From: Rhizobium ruizarguesonis
GTDB taxonomy: Bacteria > Pseudomonadota > Alphaproteobacteria > Rhizobiales > Rhizobiaceae
NCBI RefSeq assembly: GCF_012349115.1
Contig: NZ_PQIG01000100.1
Location: forward strand, 1 to 64,000
Reading direction: 5' to 3'
DNA length: 64,000 nt
Part shown: positions 17,190-25,716 of the stretch, piece by piece
How positions within the stretch are numbered: position 1 is the first letter of the stretch
Layout: every line of letters begins with the position of its first letter
Notes under the pieces: model-generated
Databases searched by the model: none
The model's input: the letters and a program-made list of their open reading frames with translations, nothing else
Told to the model about the DNA's origin: nothing
Translations under genes and position numbers: made by a program

Positions 17190-18314
17190 ATGCCACAGCA
17201 AGTCAGTGGGAACATTCTCAAGCGTCAGATCTTCTTCTGGCTGGCGGTGCTCGTGTTCTTCATCGTCTTTCTCTATGTCTTCAGCTCGATCCTGCTGCCC
17301 TTCATCGCCGGCATGGCGATCGCCTATTTCCTCGATCCGGTGGCCGACCGGCTGGAGCGCCTGGGTCTGAGCCGCATGATGGCGACCATCGGCATTCTCG
17401 TTGCCTTCGTCATCGTCTTCGCGCTGGCGCTGATGATCCTCATTCCGGTGCTGATCAGCCAGTTCAACGATTTCGCTCAGCGTCTGCCGGGTTATATCAG
17501 CCAATTACAGCAGTTCATCACGCAGGCGCAGAATTCGCTGCTACCGGACTGGGTCGAGAACCAGATGGGCACGATCAAGGACAATCTCTCCGGCATCCTG
17601 TCGGAGGGCATGGGCTTCCTGACCGGGCTTTTTGCGCAGATCTGGAATTCCGGCAAGGCGATCGTCGACGTCATATCGCTGCTCGTGGTCACCCCCGTCG
17701 TCGCCTTCTATATCCTGCTTGATTGGGATCGTATGGTTGCCAAGGTCGACCAATGGATCCCGCGCGATTATGTCGGCGATGTCCGCCAGATCGCCAAGGA
17801 GATCGACCAGGCGATCGCCGGTTTCATCCGCGGCCAGGGCTCGCTGTGTCTCATCCTCGGTATCTATTATGCCGTCGGCCTTTCTCTCGTCGGGCTGAAT
17901 TTCGGCCTGCTGATCGGCCTCTTCGCCGGGATGATCAGTTTCATTCCCTATGTCGGCTCGATGGTTGGCCTCGTGCTCGCCATCGGCGTGGCGCTTGTGC
18001 AGTTCTGGCCCGATTATCCCTGGATCGGCCTGGTGCTCCTCGTCTTCTTCAGCGGTCAGTTCCTGGAAGGCAACATTCTGCAGCCGAAGCTCGTCGGCTC
18101 CAGCGTCGGCCTGCATCCGGTCTGGCTGATGTTTGCGCTCTTTGCCTTCGGCGCGCTCTTCGGTTTCGTCGGGCTTCTGGTTGCCGTGCCGGCTGCCGCT
18201 GCCGTCGGCGTCCTTGTTCGTTTCGCGATTTCACGCTACCTTCAGAGCGATCTTTATTTTGGCGGGTCGCCCAGTGGCCGCGCCCGGAAGACGAAATCTG
18301 TTCCCAATGAATGA
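17190..18314 (+). CDS. AI-2E family transporter (PerM-like membrane protein)
   Basis: A 374-residue polytopic inner-membrane protein of the AI-2E exporter/PerM superfamily. Two N-terminal helices (about 12-45, 62-95) are followed by a periplasmic amphipathic region and a C-terminal bundle with FIPYVGSMVGLVLAI and GNILQPKLVG, the family signature. Some relatives are Na+/H+ antiporters or exporters; the substrate here is unknown. The ATG at 17190 follows GGGGAAGG. The 3' end overlaps hdaA by eight bases, a linkage also found in other alphaproteobacteria. Confidence 0.85.
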   Translation: MPQQVSGNILKRQIFFWLAVLVFFIVFLYVFSSILLPFIAGMAIAYFLDPVADRLERLGLSRMMATIGILVAFVIVFALALMILIPVLISQFNDFAQRLPGYISQLQQFITQAQNSLLPDWVENQMGTIKDNLSGILSEGMGFLTGLFAQIWNSGKAIVDVISLLVVTPVVAFYILLDWDRMVAKVDQWIPRDYVGDVRQIAKEIDQAIAGFIRGQGSLCLILGIYYAVGLSLVGLNFGLLIGLFAGMISFIPYVGSMVGLVLAIGVALVQFWPDYPWIGLVLLVFFSGQFLEGNILQPKLVGSSVGLHPVWLMFALFAFGALFGFVGLLVAVPAAAAVGVLVRFAISRYLQSDLYFGGSPSGRARKTKSVPNE

Positions 18315-19020
18315 CGTGAAGAACGCTGATCCGAAGCGCAAGGCCGGAGAGCAGCTGCCGCTGGTCTTTTCGCACGATGCCGCAAGCGGGCGCGACGACC
18401 TCCTGATCTCGGAGCGTCTTGCCGCCGCCGTTTCGATCGTCGATGCCTGGCCGGCATGGCCATCGCCGGTCGTCGTACTCGCCGGCCCCGTCGGCTCGGG
18501 AAAATCGCACCTCGCCCGCATCTGGCGGGATTTGAGCGGCGCCGTCGACATCCATCCCGAGCTTGGCTCGGATGCCGCGGTTACCGCCGCCGCCGGCCCG
18601 GTGCTGTTTGAGGATGCCGACCGCCTCGGCTTCGACGACAACGCGCTCTTCCACGTCATCAACAGCGTGCGCGAAAACGGCACCAGCCTGTTGATGACCA
18701 GCCGCCTCTGGCCGATGTCGTGGCCGGTTTTGCTGCCCGATCTGCGCTCGCGCCTGAAAGCGGCAACCGTCGTCGAAATCGGCGAACCCGATGAGGCGCT
18801 GTTGTCGCAGGTGATTGTCAAGCTCTTCGCCGACCGGCAGCTTTATATAGATGACAAACTCGTGCTCTATATCGTGAACCGGATGGAGCGGTCGCTGAAT
18901 GCGGCCCAGACGATCGTCGAAAGGCTTGACCGGCTGGCCCTGTCGCGGGGCACGAAAATTACCCGGTCTCTTGCTGCCGAAGTATTGAATGAATTGGGAA
19001 ATTCGGAACCGGCCGATTGA
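18307..19020 (+). CDS. hdaA: DnaA regulatory inactivator homologue HdaA
   Basis: A 237-residue DnaA-related protein thought to promote ATP hydrolysis on DnaA with the DNA clamp, preventing re-initiation. It has an N-terminal clamp-binding-like QLPLVF (residues about 16-21), a Walker A VGSGKSHLARIW near 60, a degenerate Walker B with FEDAD, and the DnaA-like sensor/lid region ending with ITRSLAAEVL. There is no DnaA domain IV for DNA binding, as expected for Hda. The start lies within the previous gene (8-bp overlap), implying coupled translation. ppk follows after 66 bp containing its own promoter candidate. Confidence 0.88.
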   Translation: MNDVKNADPKRKAGEQLPLVFSHDAASGRDDLLISERLAAAVSIVDAWPAWPSPVVVLAGPVGSGKSHLARIWRDLSGAVDIHPELGSDAAVTAAAGPVLFEDADRLGFDDNALFHVINSVRENGTSLLMTSRLWPMSWPVLLPDLRSRLKAATVVEIGEPDEALLSQVIVKLFADRQLYIDDKLVLYIVNRMERSLNAAQTIVERLDRLALSRGTKITRSLAAEVLNELGNSEPAD

Positions 19021-19052
19021 CTGTCACAGTTCCGTCGTCAAACTGATATAAT
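19021..19052 (+). promoter_or_regulatory. Candidate PhoB-type promoter for ppk
   Basis: CTGTCAC-AGTT-CCGTCGT (19021-19038) matches the 18-bp PhoB box in 7/7 and 5/7 of the half-site positions. An exact TATAAT follows at 19047-19052, eight bases after the box. That spacing is what PhoB-activated promoters show, where the box replaces the -35 element. It begins directly after the hdaA stop. Confidence 0.6.
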
Positions 19053-19086
19053 TGCCTTTGGCGATTGAAAACGGGGTAAGCGGACC

Positions 19087-21291
19087 ATGGATAGCGCAGT
19101 CGTAGAACATCAGGAACTCACTCCGGAAATCAACGACAACACCCCCCCGCTGGAAGAACTGCTCAAGAGCCCCGAGCGCTTCATCAACCGAGAATTCTCC
19201 TGGCTGCAGTTCAATCGGCGTGTCCTGGAAGAAACGCTGAACACCGAGCATCCGCTGCTCGAGCGCGTCCGTTTCCTGTCGATCTCGGCCGCCAACCTCG
19301 ATGAATTCTTCATGGTGCGTGTCGCCGGCCTCGAGGGCCAGGTGCGCCAGAACATCGCCATCCGCAGCCCCGACGGCAAGACGCCGGCCGAGCAGCTCGA
19401 CTCGATCCTGCAGGAGATCGACCACCTGCAGATGGAGCAGCAGGCCTCGCTCGCCGTGCTGCAGCAGTATCTCGCCAAGGAAGATATCCTGATCGTGCGC
19501 CCCGGCGCCTTGAGCGATGCCGACCGCCAGTGGCTGGCCGCCGAATTCGAACAGGCGATCTTCCCTGTTTTGACGCCGTTGTCGATCGATCCTGCCCATC
19601 CGTTCCCCTTCATTCCGAATCTCGGCTTCTCGATCGGTTTGCAGCTCGTCAGCAAGAACGGCCGCGAGCCGATGACGGCGCTGCTGCGCCTGCCGGTGGC
19701 GCTCGATCGCTTCGTCCGCCTGCCGGATGATGGAAACACGATCCGCTACATCACGCTGGAAGATGTCGCCAACATCTTCATCCATCGGCTCTACCCGGGT
19801 TACGAGGTGCAGGGCTCCGGTACGTTCCGCGTCATCCGCGACAGCGATATCGAAGTCGAGGAAGAGGCCGAGGATCTCGTCCGCTTCTTCGAAACGGCGC
19901 TGAAGCGCCGCCGTCGCGGCAAGGTCATCCGCATCGAGACCGACTCGGAAATGCCGGCCTCGCTGCGTCAGTTCGTCGTTCAGGCGCTCAATATCCCTGA
20001 TAATCGCGTCGCCGTTCTGCCGGGCCTTCTGGCGTTGAACACCCTGTCCGAGATCACCAAGGCGCCGCGCGAGGATCTCAGGTTTGCCCCCTACAATGCG
20101 CGATTTCCCGAGCGCGTCCGCGAACATGCCGGCGACTGCTTCGCTGCCATTCGCGAAAAGGACATGGTCGTCCATCACCCCTACGAATCTTTCGACGTGG
20201 TGGTCCAGTTTCTTCTCCAGGCTGCGCGCGATCCTGACGTCCTGGCGATAAAGCAGACGCTTTACCGCACCTCCAACGACAGCCCGATCGTCCGCGCGCT
20301 GATCGACGCCGCCGAAGCCGGCAAGTCGGTCACGGCGCTGGTCGAGCTCAAGGCCCGCTTCGACGAAGAGGCGAACATCCGCTGGGCGCGCGATCTCGAG
20401 CGCGCCGGCGTGCAGGTCGTCTTCGGCTTCATCGAGCTCAAGACCCACGCCAAGATGTCGATGGTCGTTCGGCGCGAGGAAGGCAAGCTGCGAACCTACT
20501 GCCACCTCGGAACGGGCAACTACCACCCAATCACCGCGAAGATATACACGGACCTGTCCTATTTCACCTGCAATCCCGTCATCGCCCACGACATGGCGAA
20601 CATCTTCAATTTCATCACTGGCTATGGCGAGCCGGAACAGGGCATGCAGCTCGCGATCTCCCCCTATACGATGCGCCCGCGCATCCTGCGTCACATCGAA
20701 GAAGAGATTCAGCATGCCAGGAGCGGTGCGCCGGCCGCGATCTGGATGAAGATGAATTCGCTTGTCGACCCGGACATCATCGACGCGCTCTATCGCGCCA
20801 GCCATGCCGGCGTCGAAATCGATCTCGTCGTGCGCGGCATCTGCTGCCTGCGTCCGCAGGTGCCCGGCCTTTCGGAAAAGATCCGCGTCAAGTCGATCGT
20901 CGGCCGCTTCCTCGAGCACAGCCGCATCTTCTGCTTCGGCAACGGCCACGGCCTGCCGTCCGACAAGGCGCTGGTTTACATCGGCTCGGCCGACATGATG
21001 CCGAGGAACCTCGATCGTCGCGTCGAAACCATGGTTCCGCTGACGAATCCCACCGTTCACGAGCAGGTCTTGTCACAGATTATGCTCGGCAACGTGATTG
21101 ACAATCAACAAAGCTACGAGATATTGCCCGACGGTACGTCGCGACGCATGGAAGTGCGCAGGGGCGAAGAACCGTTCAATGCGCAGCAGTATTTCATGAC
21201 CAATCCGAGCCTGTCGGGCCGTGGTGAAGCTCTGAAGTCCAGTGCGCCGAAGCTGATCGCCGGCCTGCTCGAAGGCCGCAACAACAAGTAA
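19087..21291 (+). CDS. ppk: Polyphosphate kinase 1
   Basis: Reversibly polymerises ATP gamma-phosphate into polyphosphate, probably at the membrane. The 734-residue protein has the N-domain FINREFSWLQFNRRVLEE, a PLD-like catalytic core with DVVVQFLLQAARDPDVLAIK, and the autophosphorylated histidine in CHLGTGNYHP. C-terminal motifs include SADMMPRNLDRRVE. ppx begins 13 bp downstream, so synthesis and breakdown are encoded together, with a likely PhoB-dependent promoter upstream. Confidence 0.97.
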   Translation: MDSAVVEHQELTPEINDNTPPLEELLKSPERFINREFSWLQFNRRVLEETLNTEHPLLERVRFLSISAANLDEFFMVRVAGLEGQVRQNIAIRSPDGKTPAEQLDSILQEIDHLQMEQQASLAVLQQYLAKEDILIVRPGALSDADRQWLAAEFEQAIFPVLTPLSIDPAHPFPFIPNLGFSIGLQLVSKNGREPMTALLRLPVALDRFVRLPDDGNTIRYITLEDVANIFIHRLYPGYEVQGSGTFRVIRDSDIEVEEEAEDLVRFFETALKRRRRGKVIRIETDSEMPASLRQFVVQALNIPDNRVAVLPGLLALNTLSEITKAPREDLRFAPYNARFPERVREHAGDCFAAIREKDMVVHHPYESFDVVVQFLLQAARDPDVLAIKQTLYRTSNDSPIVRALIDAAEAGKSVTALVELKARFDEEANIRWARDLERAGVQVVFGFIELKTHAKMSMVVRREEGKLRTYCHLGTGNYHPITAKIYTDLSYFTCNPVIAHDMANIFNFITGYGEPEQGMQLAISPYTMRPRILRHIEEEIQHARSGAPAAIWMKMNSLVDPDIIDALYRASHAGVEIDLVVRGICCLRPQVPGLSEKIRVKSIVGRFLEHSRIFCFGNGHGLPSDKALVYIGSADMMPRNLDRRVETMVPLTNPTVHEQVLSQIMLGNVIDNQQSYEILPDGTSRRMEVRRGEEPFNAQQYFMTNPSLSGRGEALKSSAPKLIAGLLEGRNNK

Positions 21292-21303
21292 AACTGGACC
21301 TAA

Positions 21304-22821
21304 ATGGTTGAATCTGAAGCCCAGGGGCGCCTTCCGGGGATCGCCCCGGTCTCCGTCGTCGATATTGGATCGAATTCGATTCGTCTTGTCGTCTACGAAG
21401 GCATGTCCCGTTCGCCAACCGTCCTCTTCAACGAAAAGGTCCTCTGCGGCCTCGGCAAAGGCGTAGCCCTTACCGGCAAGATGGACGAAGACAGCGTCAG
21501 CCGGGCTCTGGCAGCGCTGCACCGTTTCAAGGCTCTGTCCGACCAGGCCCGCGCCGCCACCATGTATGTGCTGGCGACGGCGGCCGCGCGCGAGGCGAGC
21601 AATGGTCCTGATTTCATCCATCAGGCGGAAACCATCCTTAACCGCAAGGTCCGCGTGCTCTCCGGCGAGGAGGAGGCGAAATTCGCATCGCTCGGCATCA
21701 TCAGCGGTTTCTACAATCCTGACGGCATTGCCGGCGATCTCGGCGGCGGCTCGCTGGAGCTGATCGATATCAAGGGCAAGGAAGTCGGCAAGGGCATCAC
21801 GCTGCCGCTCGGCGGCCTGCGCCTGTCGGAATATGCCGGCGGCTCGCTTTCCAAGGCCCAGACCTTTGCCCGAAAGCAGCTGAAGACGGCAAAACTGTTG
21901 TCGAAGGGCGAGGGGCGCACCTTCTACGCCGTTGGCGGCACCTGGCGAAACATTGCCAAGCTGCACATGGAAATCACCCATTATCCGCTGCACATGATGC
22001 AGGGCTATGAGGTGTCTTTCGAAGCGATGATGCTGTTCCTCGAACAGGTGACCGCGCGCGATTCCAGGGAGCCGGCGCTGCAGGCCGTTTCCAAGCACCG
22101 CCGTTCACTGCTGCCCTTTGGCGCCGTCGCCATGAAGGAAGTGCTGAGCGCCATGAAGCCGTCGGTGATTTCCTTCTCGGCGCAGGGTGTGCGCGAGGGA
22201 TATCTCTATTCGCTGCTGTCGGAGTCCGAGCGCCGCCTGGATCCGTTGCTTGCCGCCGCCGGCGAACTGGCGATCCTGCGTGCCCGTTCGCCGGAACATG
22301 CCCGCGAGCTGGCGGAATGGACCGGCCGGATGATGCCCCTCTTCGGGATCCTGGAAACCGAAGAGGAAAGCCGCTACCGTCAGGCCGCCTGTCTGCTTGC
22401 CGATATCAGCTGGCGCGCCCATCCTGACTATCGGGGCCTGCAGGCGCTGAACGTCATCGCCCACTCTTCCTTCGTCGGCATCAGTCATCCGGGCCGCGCC
22501 TTTATCGCGCTTTCCAACTATTACCGTTTCGAGGGCCTGCATGACGACGGCGCCACCGGCCCGCTGGCGCAGATCGCCACGCCGCAGCTCATCGAGCGCG
22601 CCAAGCTGCTCGGCGGCATGCTGCGCGTCGTCTACCTCTTCTCGGCCTCGATGCCCGGCATCGTCAAGAACCTGACCTTCCGCAAATCCTCGAGCCCGGA
22701 CCTCGACCTCGAATTCGTCGTGCCTCCCGAATATCGTGATTTCGCCGGCGAACGCCTGGACGGCCGCCTGCAGCAGCTGTCGAGGCTGACGAACAAGCGG
22801 TTGGCGTTTCGGTTCGAATAA
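21304..22821 (+). CDS. ppx: Exopolyphosphatase (Ppx/GppA family)
   Basis: Releases phosphate from polyphosphate ends; related enzymes also hydrolyse pppGpp. The 505-residue protein has an ASKHA fold: phosphate-1 loop VVDIGSNSIRLVVYE near residue 20, LSGEEEAKFASLG, phosphate-2 loop GDLGGGSLELIDI near 145, and a C-terminal helical domain with an HD-like segment (AHPDYRG). It shares an operon with ppk. Confidence 0.95.
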   Translation: MVESEAQGRLPGIAPVSVVDIGSNSIRLVVYEGMSRSPTVLFNEKVLCGLGKGVALTGKMDEDSVSRALAALHRFKALSDQARAATMYVLATAAAREASNGPDFIHQAETILNRKVRVLSGEEEAKFASLGIISGFYNPDGIAGDLGGGSLELIDIKGKEVGKGITLPLGGLRLSEYAGGSLSKAQTFARKQLKTAKLLSKGEGRTFYAVGGTWRNIAKLHMEITHYPLHMMQGYEVSFEAMMLFLEQVTARDSREPALQAVSKHRRSLLPFGAVAMKEVLSAMKPSVISFSAQGVREGYLYSLLSESERRLDPLLAAAGELAILRARSPEHARELAEWTGRMMPLFGILETEEESRYRQAACLLADISWRAHPDYRGLQALNVIAHSSFVGISHPGRAFIALSNYYRFEGLHDDGATGPLAQIATPQLIERAKLLGGMLRVVYLFSASMPGIVKNLTFRKSSSPDLDLEFVVPPEYRDFAGERLDGRLQQLSRLTNKRLAFRFE

Positions 22822-22849
22822 CCGATTTGCGGCAGTTGTGCCGAGCGGA

Positions 22850-22887
22850 CCCCCTCTGGCCTGCCGGGCCCGGCGGGGCAGAGGGGC
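22850..22887. repeat. Palindromic element after ppx
   Basis: CCCCTCTG and CAGAGGGG flank a GC-rich centre of imperfectly complementary CCTGCCGG/CCGGCGGGG. It lies in the convergent ppx-esterase gap and resembles rhizobial mosaic palindromes. It may serve as a bidirectional terminator, although there is no T run. Confidence 0.55.
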
Positions 22888-22960
22888 GACCCCACGCGCA
22901 GCGTCAACGAAAAAAGGCGGCGCCTGCGCACCGCCCTCTCTATCTCACATCACGCTCGAA

Positions 22961-24319
22961 TTACTTCGCGTTCAGGAACTCGCCAACCTCAAGCAGGCTG
23001 AACTCGTTATTGTCAGCCTTGTCGACGGCGCGGCCGGCCGAAAAGGGCAGGTTGTTGTCGTTGCCGATGATGATGTGTGTGGCGTCGACGCGGTCGACGT
23101 TTTCGATCGTCACGAACGGCATGTCATAGACGCCGTCCTTGCTGCCGGCCTTCTTCTTGTTGTCGGGGTCCTGGATGTTCAGCAGGTCGATATAGCCGAT
23201 CTTGCGAACGGCCTTGCCGACATTGGCGTCGTTGAACTCGATCTTGTAGACGCGCTTCAGCACGGCCGGAGCTTCGAAGCAATCCGGCTTCGGCTGCTTC
23301 GGATCGGCGCAGGCCTTGTCCGTCGTGCCGGCGCCGTTGTCGCGCTCGATGACGAGAGCGGTCGTGTCGTCGAGCATGTTGAAATCGCCGATCGAGACAC
23401 CCTTGTCCTCGAACGGGTAGAGCCAGCTTCGGCCGGTCCACTTCTTCGACGCGACATCGAACTCGATGACGCGGATGGCGGTGTGGCCATCGATGGTCTC
23501 CACCGTGCCGTCATCCTTGTAGATGGCGCCTTCGAGCAGGCCGTATAGCTTGGCTCCGTCCTTCGATATGGCGAGGCCTTCGAAGCCGCCGGAGCGCTTC
23601 AGATTGAAGACCGGCATCTTCGCGGCCGGGTTGGCCGGAACCGAGAGAAGCGGATTGTCGGGCGAAAGCACCGGCTTGCCGTCGAGCGTCGTCGGAATGA
23701 CGTCGGTGAGGCGGCCTGATGTGTCGAACTTCAGGATGTAGGGACCGAATTCGTCGCCGAGCCAGAAGCCGTCGGCAACCGGCTGGATCGATTCGATGTC
23801 GAAGTCGGCGCCGGTGAGATAACGCGTGTCGCTGCCTTCGAGCACGATCGGGAACGGGGCGATCTTGTTGGGGTCGGAAAGGAAGAGGTTCTTGACGACT
23901 TCAGCCTTGTTGCCGGCCCAGTCGAACTTCATCTGGTGCAGGAAGAGCATGGAATCCGACGAGTTGGACTTCGAGCCGAAGCCGTTGTCGGAGAGTGTCC
24001 AGAAGGTGCCGTCAGCCATCGTCCTGACGCCCGAGAACCCCTGGATTGGCTGGCCGTCGAAGGGAAGCTTCAGATCGGTGATGCGGGCGCCGTCCTTACC
24101 GGGAACGGTGCCGAGCGCTTCGGTGCGCTTGCGGTCCGGCGTCGTAAACTTGCCGGAATGCTTGAGGAATTCGGGAGCGTCGGCCGGTGCCGGAACCATG
24201 GTGTTGGCAGGCAGGATCGCCTGGCCGGCGAGCTTGGCAGAGAACTGCTGCTGGTCGGCCGAAGCGGAGCCTGCGACCAGGATGAAAAGCGATACGGAAG
24301 CAAAAAGGACGTTCTTCAT
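22961..24319 (-). CDS. Esterase-like activity of phytase family protein
   Basis: A 452-residue exported protein with a signal peptide (VSLFILVAGSASA, cleavage near residue 21) and a phytase-like beta-propeller domain. Landmarks are GFSGVRTMADGTFWTLSDNGFG near 105, ADFDIESIQPVADGFWLGDEFGPYIL near 170, and GFEGLAISKDGAKLYGLLEG near 255. The family is annotated as esterase-like or phytase-like and is periplasmic. Its role may be release of phosphate from organic esters, which fits the neighbouring ppk-ppx and the PhoB-box-like site upstream, but activity is not shown. Confidence 0.82.
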   Translation of the reverse strand: MKNVLFASVSLFILVAGSASADQQQFSAKLAGQAILPANTMVPAPADAPEFLKHSGKFTTPDRKRTEALGTVPGKDGARITDLKLPFDGQPIQGFSGVRTMADGTFWTLSDNGFGSKSNSSDSMLFLHQMKFDWAGNKAEVVKNLFLSDPNKIAPFPIVLEGSDTRYLTGADFDIESIQPVADGFWLGDEFGPYILKFDTSGRLTDVIPTTLDGKPVLSPDNPLLSVPANPAAKMPVFNLKRSGGFEGLAISKDGAKLYGLLEGAIYKDDGTVETIDGHTAIRVIEFDVASKKWTGRSWLYPFEDKGVSIGDFNMLDDTTALVIERDNGAGTTDKACADPKQPKPDCFEAPAVLKRVYKIEFNDANVGKAVRKIGYIDLLNIQDPDNKKKAGSKDGVYDMPFVTIENVDRVDATHIIIGNDNNLPFSAGRAVDKADNNEFSLLEVGEFLNAK

Positions 24320-24369
24320 AATATCCCCGTGGAACGGATTGCAAAGGCCTTCCGCTTAGCAGGGCTTTA

Positions 24370-24387
24370 ATGTCAGCGAATTGACGG
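24370..24387 (-). promoter_or_regulatory. Candidate PhoB box upstream of the phytase-like gene
   Basis: On the minus strand CCGTCAA-TTCG-CTGACAT matches the paired CTGTCAY half-sites at 5/7 and 6/7 positions with the right spacing. It lies 50 bp upstream of the start at 24319. Confidence 0.4.
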
Positions 24388-24414
24388 TTGGGTGAAGCTT
24401 TGGTGACGTACTTA

Positions 24415-24474
24415 CAGCGCCGCGCGTCTTTCTCCGACGCGCAAAGGACGCTGTAACGCTTTGAATTTACGCAT
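24415..24474. repeat. Two-hairpin rhizobial repeat, copy 3 (first half only)
   Basis: CAGCGCC...GGACGCTG with inner GCGCGTC/GACGCGC and the linker TAACGCTTTGAATTT is present, but the second hairpin is missing. The element runs into the stop codon of the adenylate cyclase gene (TGA at 24474-24476 on the minus strand). Confidence 0.75.
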
Positions 24475-25535
24475 CAGCCGTGCAGAATGACCGCCGGCGT
24501 GTTCAGTACGGTGACCGCACGCGAGGAAAGCGCCATGACGCCGAGCGCCTGGCCGCGCCCTTTCACAGCGTGGGTGCCGAGATCCTCGCAAGATATGTCG
24601 TCGGGAAAGTTCATGCGCCGGGCAAGCTCGCTGGAGATCAGCACCGGTCGGTTCAGACTGCGGCAGAGCGTCTCCAACCGGGCGGTGGTGTTCACCGTGT
24701 CGCCGAAATAGCTGATCTTGTGATGGTCGACGCCGATTTCGGCGGTGATGATCTCGCCGCCGTGAAGGGCGGCGCGCAGCTTCGGCACCTGCCCGTAACT
24801 CTTCCGCCAGCCCGCGGCATTGGCTTCGATATCGGCAAGGATATCGAAGATGCAGCGCACACAACGTGCATTCTTGACGCCGCGGGCAAGCGGCCAGGTG
24901 ATGATCGCCGCATCGCCGACATAGTCGTTGATCATGCCCTTGTGGCGCCTGACGGGCTCGGCGAAGGTCGCAAACAGCGAGCTCAGCAGTTGTTGCGCCC
25001 TGAGGTCGCCATGCTTCTCGGCAAAAGCCGTCGAATCGACGAGGTCGATGAACAGGAAGACGCGCTCTTCCCTCACCGGATTGCGGTAGCGGCTGATGAG
25101 CATGCTGAGGAAGACTTCACGACCAAGCAGTTCTCGCACACGCAAGACGAAGATCAGCATCGTGCAGACCGCAAGTGCATACAGAAAGACCTCGAACGGC
25201 ATGATGACGAGATCGAGGAGCGACGGCGGCTTCAGCATGCCGAGCGACCAGAGCAGCAGGCCGGCGCAGGCAAAGCCGATGCTCATCAGGATCTCGTAGA
25301 TCACTAGCTCGGTGATGATAAAGGCGAAGGTCGGCAGCTTCTGGATGCGCCGGTAGATCGTGCGCAGCAGCACCTTGCGCTCGAAGGCGATGATCGGCAT
25401 GCCGATGAAAAGTGCGAAGATCGCTCCGATGATGGGCGTCTGATTGGAGTAGAACATCAGATCATAGATGACGCCGCTGGCCGCGAGGACGATCGCGATC
25501 AGGATCCAATTCTGCGTCGGAGATATTTCCCGCAT
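24474..25535 (-). CDS. Membrane-bound class III adenylate/guanylate cyclase
   Basis: A 353-residue protein with an N-terminal membrane part of four or so hydrophobic helices (about 8-28, 35-52, 70-100, 108-132) and a C-terminal cytoplasmic cyclase homology domain. Catalytic features are FIDLVDSTAFAEKHG with the first metal Asp, NDYVGDAAIITWP with the second, and GDTVNTTARLE containing the transition-state Asn and Arg. It probably makes cAMP; rhizobia carry many such cyclases with different N-terminal sensors. The ATG at 25535 was chosen; a TTG 60 bases upstream is possible. Confidence 0.88.
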   Translation of the reverse strand: MREISPTQNWILIAIVLAASGVIYDLMFYSNQTPIIGAIFALFIGMPIIAFERKVLLRTIYRRIQKLPTFAFIITELVIYEILMSIGFACAGLLLWSLGMLKPPSLLDLVIMPFEVFLYALAVCTMLIFVLRVRELLGREVFLSMLISRYRNPVREERVFLFIDLVDSTAFAEKHGDLRAQQLLSSLFATFAEPVRRHKGMINDYVGDAAIITWPLARGVKNARCVRCIFDILADIEANAAGWRKSYGQVPKLRAALHGGEIITAEIGVDHHKISYFGDTVNTTARLETLCRSLNRPVLISSELARRMNFPDDISCEDLGTHAVKGRGQALGVMALSSRAVTVLNTPAVILHG

Positions 25536-25610
25536 GCCGCCTCTGCGCCGTGATGTTACTTCCCGCCATTGTTTCAGGCCGGAAAAAACCGTCAAGCGAA
25601 TTCGAAACCA

Positions 25611-25714
25611 CGGCGTCCTTAGCGTGTCTTTTCAGCGCTCGCACACTGCAGCACTTTGAATTGCTGCATAATTTTATCCTTAAATCGATGCCGATTTAAG
25701 GAATTGTGTAGCAG
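25611..25714. repeat. Two-hairpin rhizobial repeat, copy 4
   Basis: The first half is degraded (GTGTCTTTTCAG...GCACACTGCAG). The linker GCACTTTGAATTGC and the second hairpin are clear: outer TGCATAATT with AATTGTGTAGCA, inner CCTTAAATCG/CGATTTAAGG. It ends two bases from the rnd stop codon. Confidence 0.8.
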
Positions 25715-25716
25715 CC

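Noticed and set aside
19024..21060. Long minus-strand open frame opposite ppk
   Set aside because: Antisense shadow of ppk; no recognisable domain or ribosome site.
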